Assembly: GCF_963259705.1 (NCBI RefSeq)
Contig: NC_081840.1
Location: forward strand, 148,773,549 to 148,837,548
Length of the DNA: 64,000 bases
Direction of reading: 5' to 3'
From: Myotis daubentonii
Lineage: Eukaryota; Chordata; Mammalia; Chiroptera; Vespertilionidae
The first letter of the stretch is position 1. Each line of letters starts with the position of its first letter. The translations under genes and the position numbers were made by a program. Positions 11,296 to 23,330 of the stretch are shown here, one piece after another. The notes under the pieces were generated by a model. That model had not been told where the DNA came from, searched no databases, and saw only the letters and a program-made list of their open reading frames with translations.

Positions 11296-12412
11296 AAGCC
11301 TTAAGGGTAAAAAATGTAGTGTAAACAAAATCTGAACGACGCTCTACCGAACCACCCACCCATCGCTGCACTTGGGGATTGTTGGTAAAAATCTACACTC
11401 AAAAACATTACACGGAGGATCTTATCTTATCCCAGGACCAAAGCAGGGAACACTTTTATTCCCCTAGAACTTAGCCCCATTCCCAGCCCCTATTCCTCCA
11501 TGCTGATGCTGAACCTTTAGGCCAAATGGAATGGGCACCATCTGCTCCATACAACACTCTTCCCAGCCAAGAGGGGTTCCAGGCCAAGTTTATCTTGTGA
11601 GTTAACAGGAGGTGACAAGCCTGGCAGAACTCATTCTCCCTGCATGATTGATTCAGCCCAGCCGACCAGCTCCATGCTAATGAGGATGTACCAGAGCTCA
11701 CAACAAAAACATTGTTGAATAATTTAGAACTTTAGACCAGGATATGCCATATAATGTGATTCACTGTGCAATTACGGCCCCAGTTAAATCTGCTTCCTTG
11801 GGTGGCTCTATAACACGCACCAGCAACTACAAACTGCCTGTTCTCAAAATTAACTATCTAAATAACATGGAAGAACAGAGACAAGGTCATCCTGTAAGGG
11901 GAAAGACAGTGAAGGTAAGGCTGGCCTAAACTCTCAGGGGCTGCTGCTTTATAAGAATTGAGTAGTATTTCAAATGTAGTACTTTAATATGTATAGAGGA
12001 AGTAAATATAGTAAAATATTCTCATCCATTCTTGTACGCTTTGGTACAGATTGATACTTATAATTTCTGGGGAATTGACTTTAATTTCTTCTCCTATTTC
12101 AGATATCCATTTAAATAAATGTCTTTGTACCATCTGACCATTTAGGTTCCCTCCTGTATACATCCCCATGCCAATGATTTAAATAAAGTTCAACAAATTC
12201 AAATATCTGAAACATTCCTTAAAAGAGGCAATTGTCAAGCATCTGCCTTCTAAGGGATGGAAGCTCAAAAACTTTCTCAACAGTGTTAGCCAAGGGTTTA
12301 TTAACTGTGAGACCAGAAGTTATTTTTTATAACATGGTCCTTTCACCTGAATATTAAGGAATTAAGGGAAAAATAACAATAACCAGAGCTTATCATCTCA
12401 ACAGAGCCTCGT
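11296..12412. other. Unassigned sequence, no gene seen
   Basis: No recognisable gene. The 76-codon minus frame (11471-11701) and 61-codon frames have no recognisable features. The 11440-11720 part is more GC-balanced than its surroundings, but nothing specific was identified. Confidence 0.4.
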
Positions 12413-12590
12413 TGTAGCAAGAGCACTGAACTAAATGTGGAGCCAAATGATCAGATTTACATTTGACCTTGTGTGTGTTCGTTAGGATGAGGCCAAGGAC
12501 AAACAAATCTCTCCAAACCTGTTTCTTCATCTGAAAAATAGATTTCATAACATCTAACTGACCTTTGAGCTTCAAATCAAATGGAATAAT
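12413..12590 (+). repeat. MIR SINE, diverged
   Basis: 'gagcactgaactaaatgtggagcc' and 'caaacaaatctctccaaacctgtttcttcatctgaaaaatagatttcataa' keep the MIR order (tRNA-like head, then 'cctcagtttcctcatctgtaaaat' core). The element is diverged and the limits are approximate. Confidence 0.55.
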
Positions 12591-13539
12591 ATAATATAGA
12601 ATTTTTCTGTGACAACAGGCCTTAGCAAATCAGTAGGATATTAAGCATTCAAGCAGGTAACATTAAGAAATATATTCATTTAAGCAATATTGGACCTTCA
12701 TTTAAAACAGGGGGAGGGGATAAGTTGTCCTAAAATGTTTTTCCAAGTTTCGTCTGCCACCAACTACAAGAATTCAGGAGACCATAGGTTCACTTCCTAG
12801 TCGGAAGGCATGGCAAGTCATTAGCCACTAATGACAGGAGGACCTTCAAGGTGACAGTTGCCACTATTACATCAACACCTCTGAGATTCCTCCAAACTGG
12901 CAAAGGCAGCACATCCTCTACTGAGTCATAGACAGCCTTCCATCAACCTGCCTTTGCTGTCCTTACCTCCCCCCAGTGACACCTGACACAACAACTGTTT
13001 GGGCACCTTCCACAAGGGCTGATTTCAAAGCCCTGCACTGTTCCACTGTGTGTGTCCATCCCACCCCGTGACACCACAGTCATCTGAGACTTCTAATATG
13101 CATCCATGACCCTAAACATTTGCTTCTCATTTCGATTTCTTTGAATTTCAAAAGCCAAACTCCATTAGAAACCTTGCATAAGAGGGTAAAGAAAGGTAGT
13201 CTCTATGTGAATGTATAATAATTTATCTCAATTTGTCTTACGAATCTCATTATTTAAAATCACCAGTCACAAAAGCACTTAAACAGCTGTTTGTTGATGA
13301 TTACTTTCTGTGTTATAAACCTAAATATTTGTTTCAGATCTTCTGCAAAACCAAATTTGAGGTTTCTAAAGTTGTATTTTCATTAATGCAGTCTTCTGTA
13401 GAGTTTGGACACGGAAACTTCCTAGAAGAGCTTATCAGAACGTTGCTTTATTTTTAACTAGAAGTTTAGAAAGGTCTGTGTATGGTTCTTGTTATTTAAT
13501 CAACAAGTAAAACCTAATGACAAAATGCTTCACATCTGA
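12591..13539. other. Unassigned sequence, no gene seen
   Basis: No gene or repeat family recognised. A 74-codon plus frame at 13233-13457 has no known domain. Confidence 0.45.
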
Positions 13540-13700
13540 AATCAATAGGGATTTTTCCATGAGCAATGACTATAAAATCAGCCCATTATGAAGAGATTTG
13601 CATATTTTAATTATTGTGTTCTAAGGCTTTTGTCAGATAGATGCTGCAATGCATTTAGTACCAGGCAGTTTTGGTATGCTGTTAACTCTTAGTATATATA
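13540..13700. promoter_or_regulatory. Candidate conserved regulatory block (octamer next to TAATTA)
   Basis: The segment contains ATTTGCAT, the POU-factor octamer, at about 13596-13603, followed within a few bases by TTTTAATTA, a homeodomain-type core. Homopolymer-free, non-repetitive sequence surrounds both. Such clustering is typical of conserved non-coding enhancers, but with one sequence I cannot measure conservation. AT-rich DNA produces these motifs by chance fairly often. Confidence 0.3.
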
Positions 13701-14079
13701 AATGCTGGATGCGTAAATATGTTAAAATAGAAATATGCCTTGTTAGAGTAAGGCCTTCACTTATTTTAGGAAGCGTGTTTAGTATCTTGTTCTCAGAAGT
13801 TGTTTAAAGAATAGGAAATTTAGAAAGATTAAAATGTAGATAAATTGCTTGTAGAGCGCAAGTTAAACACACAAATGACCATAACATAAGACCTTTGGCA
13901 ACATTGCCAAAATAGTCTCAAAATATAAAGCTGATTTCTAAAATAATCTTGACTTAGAAGCCAGATAAGGAGTCAAATGCGTAAGCATTCAAGCTTTTAA
14001 TACTTCAGCTCTGACGACTAGATATAAAGAAAAACCAAGATAATGAAATTTAACCATTCATTTATTCGCTCATCTAAAT

Positions 14080-14212
14080 ATTTTTAAATTTTTCTTTTTA
14101 TTGAATTTTTTGGAGTGACATTGGTTAATAAAATTATATAAGTTTTAGGAATACAATTCTATAAAACATTACCTGTATATTGCATTGTGTGTTCACCACC
14201 CGAAGTCAGAGA
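14080..14212 (-). repeat. L1 3' UTR end, reverse orientation
   Basis: 'tttctttttattgaattttttggagtgacattggttaataaaattatataagtttta' followed by 'acaattctataaaacattacctgtatattgcattgtgtgttcaccacccgaagtcag' is the familiar reverse complement of a mammalian L1 3' end. The T-rich start is the copied poly(A) tail. Confidence 0.75.
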
Positions 14213-14213
14213 A

Positions 14214-14385
14214 TACCGATAAGTTATTTAACCTCTTTTTGCTTCCGTTTTCTGGTCTGTAAAATGGGCTAATAGTATTATCTAGTGCATATGATTCATA
14301 TAATAATTAGATTAGAAATAATTACATGAAAAGTACTTAGAACCATGCCCTCCACAAATGGCAATTGTGGTGATTATATACAGGT
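14214..14385 (+). repeat. MIR SINE, diverged
   Basis: 'aagttatttaacctctttttgcttccgttttctggtctgtaaaatgggctaatagtatta' then 'gaaaagtacttagaaccatgccctccacaaatgg' corresponds to the MIR body ('acttaacctctctgtgcctcagttt...tgtaaaatgggg' and 'gcttagaacagtgcctggcaca'). Confidence 0.7.
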
Positions 14386-15604
14386 ATAGAGCTTTCCAGG
14401 TTCAAAGATGAAAAACACACACAGATAAAATAATCTTATATTAAGAAAGTTCCCACTAAAAAGTTTATAACACAAGCTTCAACTCTGTATTTCTGAAGTA
14501 TAAAGATTCAGTTGAAATAATGTCATAAGGGATTGCAATTTTAGAAAATAAAAGTTTTTGCAAGTTTCTTAAAATTTCAAAATAATATAAAATACTGATT
14601 GTCTAATTTTTAAATATTTGTCAAACACTGTAGCAAAAAAATACTCTGATACACCTGTTGTAACATTTCTAGAAGTATCTTTTTCAGAGGGGAGTTGAGC
14701 ATATAATGTCATAAATCCTAGCACTAATGTCACCTATGCAATGCAAGTTCCTGTGACGGCTTTTCGGAAGGTCTGACACCAGGAAGCACTTCCTCATTGA
14801 GCTCCAAGTCATGCCATCACAGCAATCTTAGACCCTCAAATCATTTCACCACTTCACCGGGCTTTTGCCAGTCTCTTCTACTTTATATGAATTCTCTGAT
14901 TCTTAAATTCTGTATGATGGGGAACAGAACCTCTTTGAGAACCAGACAAAAGTTATGGACCTTCTCCCCAGAAAATTCACATACACGTATCATTGTATAT
15001 CCAATTTCAGGAGCTTCACAGACCAGAGGTCCATCCACAGGACTTCCTCCTCTGAATGCTGACTATTTGATTTTTCCCTGACATTTAATTTAATAATTCA
15101 GTAAAATATAATTTACCCATATGAAATATGGATGAAATTAACATAGATTTCATTTCTATGCAAAGATATTGGATTATATTATCTATATTAAAGATACTGC
15201 TATCTATTTTTTGAAAGTTGAGGCCAATTGCTAAGTGTCCAAACAGAATATAATGCACTACTTTCAAGGCTGTTATTATTTAAATTATTTGTATAAGTAC
15301 AGAGCAGGAAGTATGGGCAAGATTTGTTCAACACTAAATAAAAGGAACTTGAAAGGGAAAACTGTAGAGTGATTATATTGATCCCAACAACTACATATAA
15401 TAGTGTTTGAATAATATAGTCTTCATTTTAAAAATCAGTCTGTAAAATATCTGATAAACATGGTAAAGGTTTGGGCAAGTTTTGTAGTGAGCAGACTCTT
15501 GGCATTTCCCAACAGTTCTAAGGAATACTAAAACACTAAAATGCCCAAGTAATAGCTGAAAACACAAGCCACTTAGGTAGCACTACATAAAATTCATTTT
15601 AAAA
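14386..15604. other. Unassigned sequence, no gene seen
   Basis: No recognisable gene. The 94-codon plus frame at 14797-15081 contains no known domain and has no splice or promoter context. Confidence 0.45.
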
Positions 15605-15780
15605 CTAGAGGCCCGATGCACAAAGTTTGTGAAGAGTAGGCCTTCCTGACCCCGGCTGCCAGCACCAGTTTCCCTCTGGCACCAGGGACCCAAGCTTTTC
15701 TCACAGTCCAGGCTTCGTCCGGAAGGTCGTCCGGAGGGATGTCCGGTCTAATTAGCATATTATGCTTTTATTATAATAGA
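15605..15780 (-). mobile_element. Short non-autonomous Helitron (HeliBat type)
   Basis: Read on the minus strand, it begins TCTATTATAATAAAAGCATA and ends ...GGGCCTCTAG. The flanking bases are A (15604) and T (15781), which is the host AT. Its terminal hairpin is degraded (GCACAAAGTTTGTGAAG on the plus strand). At 176 bp it is the shortest copy here and shares the AATATGC(A/T)AATT subterminal block with the others. Confidence 0.88.
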
Positions 15781-17794
15781 TATCCTATTAAACAAAACTG
15801 GAATTAGAGACATTTAGAGTCCGCTCACTGTAAGAGCAAGTGAATAGGTCACACACACCACAGGCCATTAAAATGAGGCTGACTCAGAGTCCAGGTGTTA
15901 AGATAAATGGCAAACCTGCAGCTGAGAATTTTTTTATTATAATACAGAAAAGGATTCCTATTAGCCCTTCAAGCTTCAGGCTGCTTTTCTGAGAACAGTA
16001 GAGGTCAAAGCACACAAAAAATCCAGCCTAGCTTTAACAAAATCTTTTTTGTCCCCACTCCACTGCTTAATATACTGCAACTTTTTTACCTGGTGTCAGG
16101 AATATTTAAAACAAGATTGACCTAGTTATTTTCAACGCATGCAATTATTAAATTCATAGTGTTAATCTTGTAGGACCATTAACCTAAATAATATGGTGAA
16201 AAAGAGAGAGAAGCCCCTCACCACTCCAGGCCTACAAACACATTGAAGGAGGTTGTAAAAGAAATTAAGATAACCAGGTTGTTCCAGGTCTCTACCAAAT
16301 TCCTGATCATACAATATCAATGATTCTGATCGTTTGCTTCCACATCTGCCTGCCAGTCTTAAAAGAACAAAAAGAAAAGAGAATGGAAAGCAAGAATGAG
16401 GGAGAGAAATGATGATGAAATGTTTGTACCCATACCAAATGGTGAACAAAAAATCAAGTTCACAGGTTTCCATTCATCAACCACGTCTCAAGCCCCAGAA
16501 GCAAGGAACAAGCATTTATTTTGTAATTAGACAGAGAGATGCAAGAATTTTTATTGCATTTTACAAGCCTCACTTTTCTGTGCTTTTCTCTTGCATTTTC
16601 CCCAACTCCAAGTGATTTCAAATAAAAAAGGTCATTTTAAAGATGATTTGGAGACAAAGTAAGCAGTTTTTTATCTTTATTTGATCAAAAACTACAATGA
16701 GGTATTTCAGATCCTCTCGAGCATCTTGAAAACATTTGAAACTCTAATGCAAAAAAAAAGGCTATGTACTTTAAAGCATTTTTTTTAGAAATAAATGCAA
16801 AACCTAAAAGCGAAATTTTCAAGGCGGGCACAACACATAGTCCTGTATGTACACTTCCCTTACTGGATTTTAATTAGGCACCCAGAATATTCAGCCTAAC
16901 ATTGTGATTTAGTGTCCAAGTTGAAATGGTAAAGAATACATTGATTTTTATACTTAAAGTATTTATGAAGCCCATGTTACTAAAACCTTTAAAATACACA
17001 GCAGCTTTAAAAAATGAGTGAGCTCCGGAAACTCTTTCAAAGGTTCTTTCACAAGCCTCCTTTGAAGCCTGCTTCATGAAGAAAATGCTGCTATCTAAAA
17101 TTCTTCAGCTTGGAGAATACAATGTTATTATTGTCTTGCCCTTCAGAGCTAGGAAAAGCATATATTAGTTTTCTTGGCTCTAAGTTTCCATGACTGAGCA
17201 AGCATATGGCCTTGTTCCAGATAGAAGTTTTCCAGGAATTTTGCTTACAAGGAAGTGCTAACCCAGGTATTTTAATTAATATTCATATTTACTTTGTTCT
17301 TAATGAAGCTAAGGATTCTATTAGCATGAATTAACTCTCACTTCCATAAATCCAAAAAGTCTCTAGAGGACTCTGCTCCAGGAAGAGAGTGAGATGCATT
17401 AACACTCCATTAATATCTTCCTTGGAAAACATTCTTTTTAACATTTATCTCTTCATCATTTCCTGAATCCGTAATGAAATGCTTGTGCTGGCATCTAACA
17501 AAAGGATCATGTCCAGAGCCTAATGAAGTGTTAGACACCAAGGTAAGAAGCAAGTCTGCTGCACTGGCTCCTACAGTCAGATACACAATGGTACTCTCTA
17601 GACTATATTTAGCTCCAAAGTCATGGTGAGTAGCCTTAAGACTTAAGGCACAATCTGAATGAACTTCAAGTTCCAGGGCTGCCTGCACAGGCCAATCACA
17701 GTTCTATTTTCTAAGTTATAAGCCAGACACTGAGGTAATTTCCATTTGTATATCCTTTTCTAAAACGAGAGACTTCCTGAAAGTGACATTCTGT
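15781..17794. other. Unassigned sequence, no gene seen
   Basis: About 2 kb with no recognised repeat. Frames of 60-103 codons occur (16162-16473 minus, 16409-16615 plus, 17410-17688 minus) but have no domain I recognise, and the first two overlap on opposite strands. The 92-codon minus frame at 17410-17688 is the least simple in composition but is unsupported. Confidence 0.4.
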
Positions 17795-18068
17795 AATCAC
17801 AGAATTTCAAGGTGGAAGAGATCTCTGAGATCACAAATAGCTGCTTCCTGTTTATTTCTTGAAACCCTACAACAATATACCTGCCAAGTGGACCTGGAGC
17901 AGCGATGAGGAACTCACCACCTCATGAGAAAACTCATTTCTTATTCAGACAGCTCAAACTGTTCCACCATTCTTTCTTTAGTTGAGATTAAACCTATTTC
18001 CTGGGAAATCCCATCTCTTGGTCCTGATTCTGCCCTCTGGGGCTCCCAGAACTAGATGAGTCAGTGGA
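17795..18068 (+). repeat. Ancient LINE relic (CR1/L3-like 3' region)
   Basis: 'gtaatcacagaatttcaaggtggaagagatctctgagatca', 'gatgaggaactcaccacctcatgagaaaactcatttc' and 'cttggtcctgattctgccctctggggctcccagaac' follow a block order I associate with mammalian CR1/L3 LINE 3' regions. It is highly diverged and the family name is tentative. Confidence 0.45.
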
Positions 18069-18351
18069 AAATCTTCACTGGTATAAACTAGTTTGATGTT
18101 TTGAAATTCAAAGATTTGTAGAGAAGTGGTGTTAGTAGTCAAGAATCTTGTTAAGGTTAAAGAAAGTCATTTTTAAAGCCTTAAAAAAAAGGGTATACAT
18201 AGTTTTGCTTCTTCCTAATTATACACTTCATAATAATAGCTTTGCTTCTAAGATTATTCATATCATAAAATAGCCAAAGACTAGGAAATATTTGCTTATG
18301 ACAGCTTTACTTAGACAAGGCAAATGGAGTCCTTGGGCTATCCTGAATCTA

Positions 18352-18560
18352 TGGACTACTACTACTAATAACTACTTTCATATATGGAGCACTTAGCCAT
18401 AGGAAAGACATTGAGCTAGTACAGTCCTAAAGCATTATCATCCTTATTTTACCAATGAGAAAACTAAGGCTCAGAAAGATTAAATAACTTATCAATAGTC
18501 ACATAGGTACTAAGTACTGGTTCAAATTCAAATGTCTGATTCCAAACCTATGTTTATTCT
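18352..18560 (-). repeat. MIR SINE
   Basis: The reverse complement of the MIR core is clear: 'attttaccaatgagaaaactaaggctcagaaagattaaataacttatcaatagtcacata' then 'gtactggttcaaattcaaatgtctgattcc'. Confidence 0.8.
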
Positions 18561-18675
18561 GTTTATGTAAACCCCTCTTGCCCACTTTTTCCAGATAAAA
18601 AGCTTCTAAAGTGTTCTCTATTCTTTTTATAATTAGAAGATACTACAAGGTTATGAAATATTTTAATTTTTTGGA

Positions 18676-18985
18676 GGACACTGAATGTTTGTGTCCTCCA
18701 AAAAATTCATATATTGAACTCCTAACCCCTGGTGTGGCTGTATTTGGAGATGAGGTCCCTAAGGAAATAATTAAGGTTAAATGAGATCATGAGGGTGAGG
18801 CCCTAATCTAACAAGATTAGTGTCCTTAAAGAAGAGACAGTTACTATCTCTCTTCATCATCTGAGAACACAAGAAGATGGTCATCTGTAAGCAAGGAAGA
18901 GAGTGCTCACCAGAAAACAACCCTGCTGTATAAGTCACCCAGTCTATGGTATTTTTTTATGGCAACCCAAGCAGATTAATGCAAA
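18676..18985 (+). repeat. Old MLT1-type (ERVL-MaLR) solo LTR
   Basis: 'ggacactgaatgtttgtgtcctcc', 'aattcatatattgaactcctaacccctggtgtggctgtatttggagatgaggtccctaagg', 'gagggtgaggccctaatctaacaagattagtgtcctta' and 'gtcacccagtctatggtatttttttatggcaacccaagcagattaatgca' follow MLT1 LTR order. A deletion removed the usual 'cttgatcttggacttc' block before 'aagtcaccc'. No internal retroviral region is attached. Confidence 0.8.
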
Positions 18986-20335
18986 GTTATCCTGGCATTT
19001 GCCACAATCTACCTAATATATGAGAGAAGAAGAATAAGACATCTCTCTCACCAGCACCCTGTGTTATTCTCTCTATCTTCAAGTAACTGTGACCTGGCGG
19101 AACAGAAGAGAACCACACTGGAGTAGCCTCTCCTAACCACACTGGAGTAACCTCTCCTAGCCCACCTGCTGACTGAGTCACCTTAGACAAATCACTTCAA
19201 TTCTTTGTGAATGCCTTCTCAGCATGAAAACAAAACTTCTAATCTATATTCATTTCCTGATGATTTCTGCATATTTTTCCATTTTTCTCAAATATCTGTT
19301 ACTTCTCTGGACTTTCAAAGTAAAAATATCTGAAGAAACACTTGATATAAATTGTAGAAAATTTGAGAAAAAAGGATCTTTAATTTAAAAGTTAATTTTG
19401 TTTGTGACTGCATCCTAGACCACATCTTTTATTTTACTGTATGATGCCTATAAAAACATCCCAACACATTTTTTTCAAAAGAGCATCCCTAGAATGTTCT
19501 AGCAGATTCAGGGATTCTTGAAAATGCAAACAGGCTCACCAAAGACACTGGAGGCCCTTCAGTGACAGTCCATTCAAGTTGTCCCCTCCAGAAGGGTAGC
19601 TCATTCCATTGTCTGACAAGTGAGACAAGTTACTACACCCGGGAGATAACAGTATGTAGACCTACCTACCTGAGGATAATTCTGAGTCCCTACAGAGAAA
19701 TGTGGGAAGAAGAAACATTTACATAATGTTTGCTTTCCAGATGTAAACAATCTGCTCCCAGAGCTGATTTGATTAGAGAATGTTTCTCAGGAGATCCAGA
19801 GCCAGGAATTCAACATCAGTGTAAGATTTGCTCTTCTGTGGCCAAAAACTAGACTCAAAACTGTGTTCATCTCATATATTCAAACTATCAATGGCCTTTA
19901 TAAAGTGGTATGAAGAAATAAAGAATGAGTCAATGAAATGTTATCATTGCTATAGGGAAAAACTCTTACTGGTATAATATTGGAAAATCATTGGTGTCAT
20001 TTCTCTTTACCAAAGTAATTATTATAATTACCTTCAAAATACTTGAAGAAAAAGAGAAACTTTATAAATAATTATAGTAGGATACTACCATTTTTAATAC
20101 TAATGTATAGAGTTGTGTGTTTCTGTGTGTCTATATTCTCTGTGGTCATTTTGCTAAAATCTCTCTAAAGATTGAAATAGACATTTAACAATCTATTCCG
20201 TCTTTTCTTCTCAATGAAAGATTTTTCCAGGTCTTTACTTGTATTTAAATTAATGACATTAAAAAATACCTGAATTGGGGATTTTAGGATAAATATTTCA
20301 GTTATTTGGTTTATGGTTATCTAACAATGATAATT
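18986..20335. other. Unassigned sequence, no gene seen
   Basis: No gene recognised. Around 19545-19640 the text 'cccctccagaagggtagctcattccattgtctgacaag' faintly resembles the CR1/L3-type relic at 17.8 kb, but this is too weak to call. Confidence 0.4.
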
Positions 20336-20337
20336 AA

Positions 20338-20580
20338 AGGTATAGATTATGGAGCCACACTGCCTAATTAAAAATTCTACCTCTGACACTTACCAGCTAT
20401 AAAGCTTAGAGCAAGTTACTTGACTTCTCTGTGCCTTAGTTTCCTCATCTGTAAGACTATGAAAAGAATACTTATCTCACAGAACTGATGGAGAATTCAA
20501 TGAGTTAATATATATAAAATGTTTAAGACAGTACCTGCCACACTATAAGAGTGACATTAGCCAGTCAGCATTGTTAATTC
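20338..20580 (+). repeat. MIR SINE, near full length
   Basis: From 'ggtatagattatggagccacactgcc' through 'acttaccagctataaagcttagagcaagttacttgacttctctgtgccttagtttcctcatctgtaa' to 'tgagttaatatatataaaatgtttaagacagtacctgccacac', it matches the whole MIR order including tRNA-derived head, core and LINE-like 3' segment. This is the best-preserved MIR in the window. Confidence 0.85.
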
Positions 20581-21688
20581 ATACTAATAAATCATGGCAT
20601 AGCTGCAAAATTAAGCTACTGTGTAATTCTGTATAACCATGTTTTCTCCACCCTCTGCGATTGACAGCTTCATTTGACTGTAGTGATATAATGTGGCAAA
20701 GCCAACTGCAATGGAGAAATGTGGTCATTTTGCTAAAATTAGCCATATCCCTTGTGATATCTTCTCTTTCATACTATAGCAAGTAAAGTATATCAACTGA
20801 AGAAAAATTGCTTAAGGATTAATAAATCTTTTTTCCTTCTTCCTACTTAAGTTGTATTTTGTTAAGAAGCCCCTGAAGCAACCTTTTCTAACTTCATAAA
20901 GCACCTATGGAAACACCTTCCCCAAAGGAGAAAAGTCACATAGTAAGAAATGAGAGTAATAAGAGACCTATGGCAAGAATCTGGATAATTACAAAGCCAA
21001 TGAAACTAACCAGGAATCACAATCCATAGATCATAACTGCAGTCTCATGTACAACATCAGACTACAGAGCCCACGTTCCTCCCATCCCTTCTCTGGTTTA
21101 CAAACACAAGGGCTATAACAATCATAAAAGTGGCCAGCTACCCTTTCTCCTGGCTGCTTCTCAAACTAGCTAGAATACTGCCCTATTCTGTTCTCTCCTC
21201 AATAACCCTCCTTTCATAGAGACTGAACTGGAAATAACTGGGCAACAACATTGGGAACAAGTGGTGCTACACTGCATTCTGTAAGTGAGATGGGCACAGG
21301 AAGCTCTCTGAAAGCTAGGTGCTCAATATTGTCATCTTCCATGATTCCATCTGCTCAGAGTGTCAGATAAATGTAGGGTGGGGAAAACACAGAGAAGAGA
21401 AGAAAATGCCAGCCCAGCTGAGCTACACCAGGTGAAAGCCAATTAGATATGAACAATGGGCAAGAAGATAGATCAAATTTCCAGGGAGATGTAGATTTGA
21501 GAATGAAATCACACCCAAGTGGTGCAAAAATGGGGCCAAAGGCAACTCATTGGCAATCATCAATCATAGGCTGAGTTCAAGGCCACTAAGGAAAAATCAA
21601 ATGTGTAACCTAAGGAGAAAAGTACTGCAAAACAAAGTTAGGAAATCATCAATTTGAAGAATAAGAAAACATCTAAACACTATTTACC
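20581..21688. other. Unassigned sequence, no gene seen
   Basis: No gene or recognised repeat. Confidence 0.45.
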
Positions 21689-22148
21689 AAAAGAAATCTT
21701 CCAATCTCACTCATCCATCATTTAGTCTAGCTGTCTCTCATTCTGTCCCCTTGATCTTTGCCTTCTCTCACTCCAAATTCTTTTTTTAAAAATATATTGT
21801 ATTGATTTTTTACAGAGAGGAAGGGAGAGAGATAGAGTTAGAAACATCGATGAGCGAGAAACATCGATCAGCTGCCTCCTGCACATCTCCCACTGGGAGA
21901 TGTGCCCGCAACCCAGGTACATGCCCTTGACCGGAATCGAACCTGGGACCTTTCAGTCCGCAGGTCGACGCTCTATCCACTGAGCCAAACCGGTTTCGGC
22001 TCACTCCAAATTCTTACTAAAATTTCTGATGTTCATGAAAAACAATGTCCTGTAAAAATAACCAATATGAAGTAAATATATTTTGGTAGGTGTTTAGAGA
22101 TAAAAAATAAAGTATTAAATTAAAAAAAAAAAAAAAAGAAATCTTCCA
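21689..22148 (+). pseudogene. Retrocopy of an unidentified transcript's 3' end (split by a SINE)
   Basis: A 15-bp direct repeat AAAAGAAATCTTCCA occurs at 21689-21703 and 22134-22148. Immediately before the right copy is an A-run starting near 22122, and an AATAAA signal lies 11 bases before that run (22106-22111). This is the signature of L1-mediated insertion of a 5'-truncated, polyadenylated RNA. The inserted body is about 185 bp once the nested Ves SINE (21783-22000) and its duplication are removed. It has no L1, Ves or other repeat similarity that I can recognise, so the source is probably the 3' UTR of a host mRNA or a non-coding transcript. The parent gene is unknown. Confidence 0.7.
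21783..22000 (-). mobile_element. Ves SINE nested in the retrocopy
   Basis: Read on the minus strand, the tRNA-like head (GGTTTGGCTCAGTGGATAGA and GGTTCGATTCCGGTCAAGGG) is nearly consensus, followed by the body and CATCGAT-type segments, ending in an A-rich tail (T-run on the plus strand at 21781-21787). A 15-bp duplication TCACTCCAAATTCTT flanks it at 21768-21782 and 22001-22015. Perfect duplications and a well-kept head indicate a relatively recent insertion. Frames on the minus strand here (64-66 codons) are SINE-derived. Confidence 0.95.
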
Positions 22149-22574
22149 TAGGATGCAAGACAGCATGCCTTCCACAAACGAAGAACAGGCTGTGAATAAA
22201 ACATCATGGCATGAACTAACTAATAATAATGATAAATGATAAATAATGAAAAATATGAAATTTATGTGTATAGAGAGATTATTTAATGAAGATTATACAT
22301 AATTTTTATTCATTTTTTCAGTTAACATTAAAATGAACATTTTTCCCACATCATTAAATTCTCTTTGAAAACAAGATTTTTTAAAAAATGCATAATATTA
22401 CATCATGTATGTGTTCTATCATATATAATGTTCCTGATATTTAAGTTTTTATATTTTCCAGTTTTAAAGTACAATAGGCAACCTTGTACTAACATTTTTC
22501 ATAATATATTTGATTATTTCTTTAGGATAAATTCTCACAAGATTGCTGAGCCAATAAATTTTCTCTCTTTTTTA

Positions 22575-22717
22575 AAATCCTCATCCAAGGATATGTTTAG
22601 AGAGGAAGGGAAAGAGAGAAACATCGATCAGCTGCCTCCCTTACGTGCCCTGACCCAGGAGCAAACCTGAAAGCTACGGGATGACACTCCAGCAACTGAG
22701 TCACCCGACCAGGGCTG
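22575..22717 (-). mobile_element. Ves SINE, diverged or truncated
   Basis: 'tagagaggaagggaaagagagaaacatcgatcagctgcctccc' and 'gtgccctgacccaggagcaaacctgaaagc...gcaactgagtcacccgaccagggct' are Ves features in reverse orientation, with internal deletions against the 21.8-kb copy. The end with GACCAGGGCT is the start of the tRNA-like head. Confidence 0.8.
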
Positions 22718-22734
22718 AATTTTCACCTTTTTAA

Positions 22735-22930
22735 GATTCTTTTTTTTTTAATCTTTATTGTTGAAAGTATTGCATATATCCCCCTCATTGGCCCCCTCCA
22801 GTCTGTCACAACCCCACCTCCCACCCCAGGCTATCACCATTCTTTGTCTGTATTGTCATGGGTTATGCATATATGCTTACAAGTTCTTCGGTTGATCTCT
22901 TCCCACCCACCCACCCATCCCTGCCTTCTT
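22735..22930 (-). repeat. L1 3' UTR end, reverse orientation
   Basis: A T-run followed by 'aatctttattgttgaaagtattgcatatatcccc', a C-rich stretch, and 'tattgtcatgggttatgcatatatgcttacaag' is the reverse complement of the bat L1 3' end seen at 49.9-50.03 kb ('gcataacccatggactcagacag ... caataaag'). Confidence 0.8.
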
Positions 22931-23328
22931 GACACATCTCAACAGATTAGTTTCAAGAAGTTCATTCAAGTTTTCTCTCCTATCGGCAAGATCTGCGATT
23001 ATCCATTTCACCAAATCTACTTCAGCATTGTATCTACTTTTACCCATAAACCTTGAAACTTCAGATTTAAAAGCATTATGTTGGTTAAAAATTTTTACTA
23101 ATTAGGTTGAGCACTTGTCTGTATTTGTCAGTCATCCTCCATGAATAGCTCGTAATTGCTTTGCTAGTTTTTCTCTTATGATATGAAATAACAGAAACAA
23201 TATACATTAGTCTCTGCCCCAATTCATGATGCAGACTCCTGCAATCTTTGTAATTTCCTAAGTGATAAGAGCACTATGAGCATCTCTTATTCTACTACTA
23301 GGGGCCCGGTGTACGAAATTCGTGCACT

Positions 23329-23330
<2 letters not shown>

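Noticed and set aside
16162..16473. 103-codon minus-strand frame
   Set aside because: No known domain; overlaps a frame on the other strand and has no supporting signals.
17410..17688. 92-codon minus-strand frame with fairly normal amino-acid composition
   Set aside because: No recognisable domain, no splice or promoter context, and random frames of this size are expected many times in 64 kb.
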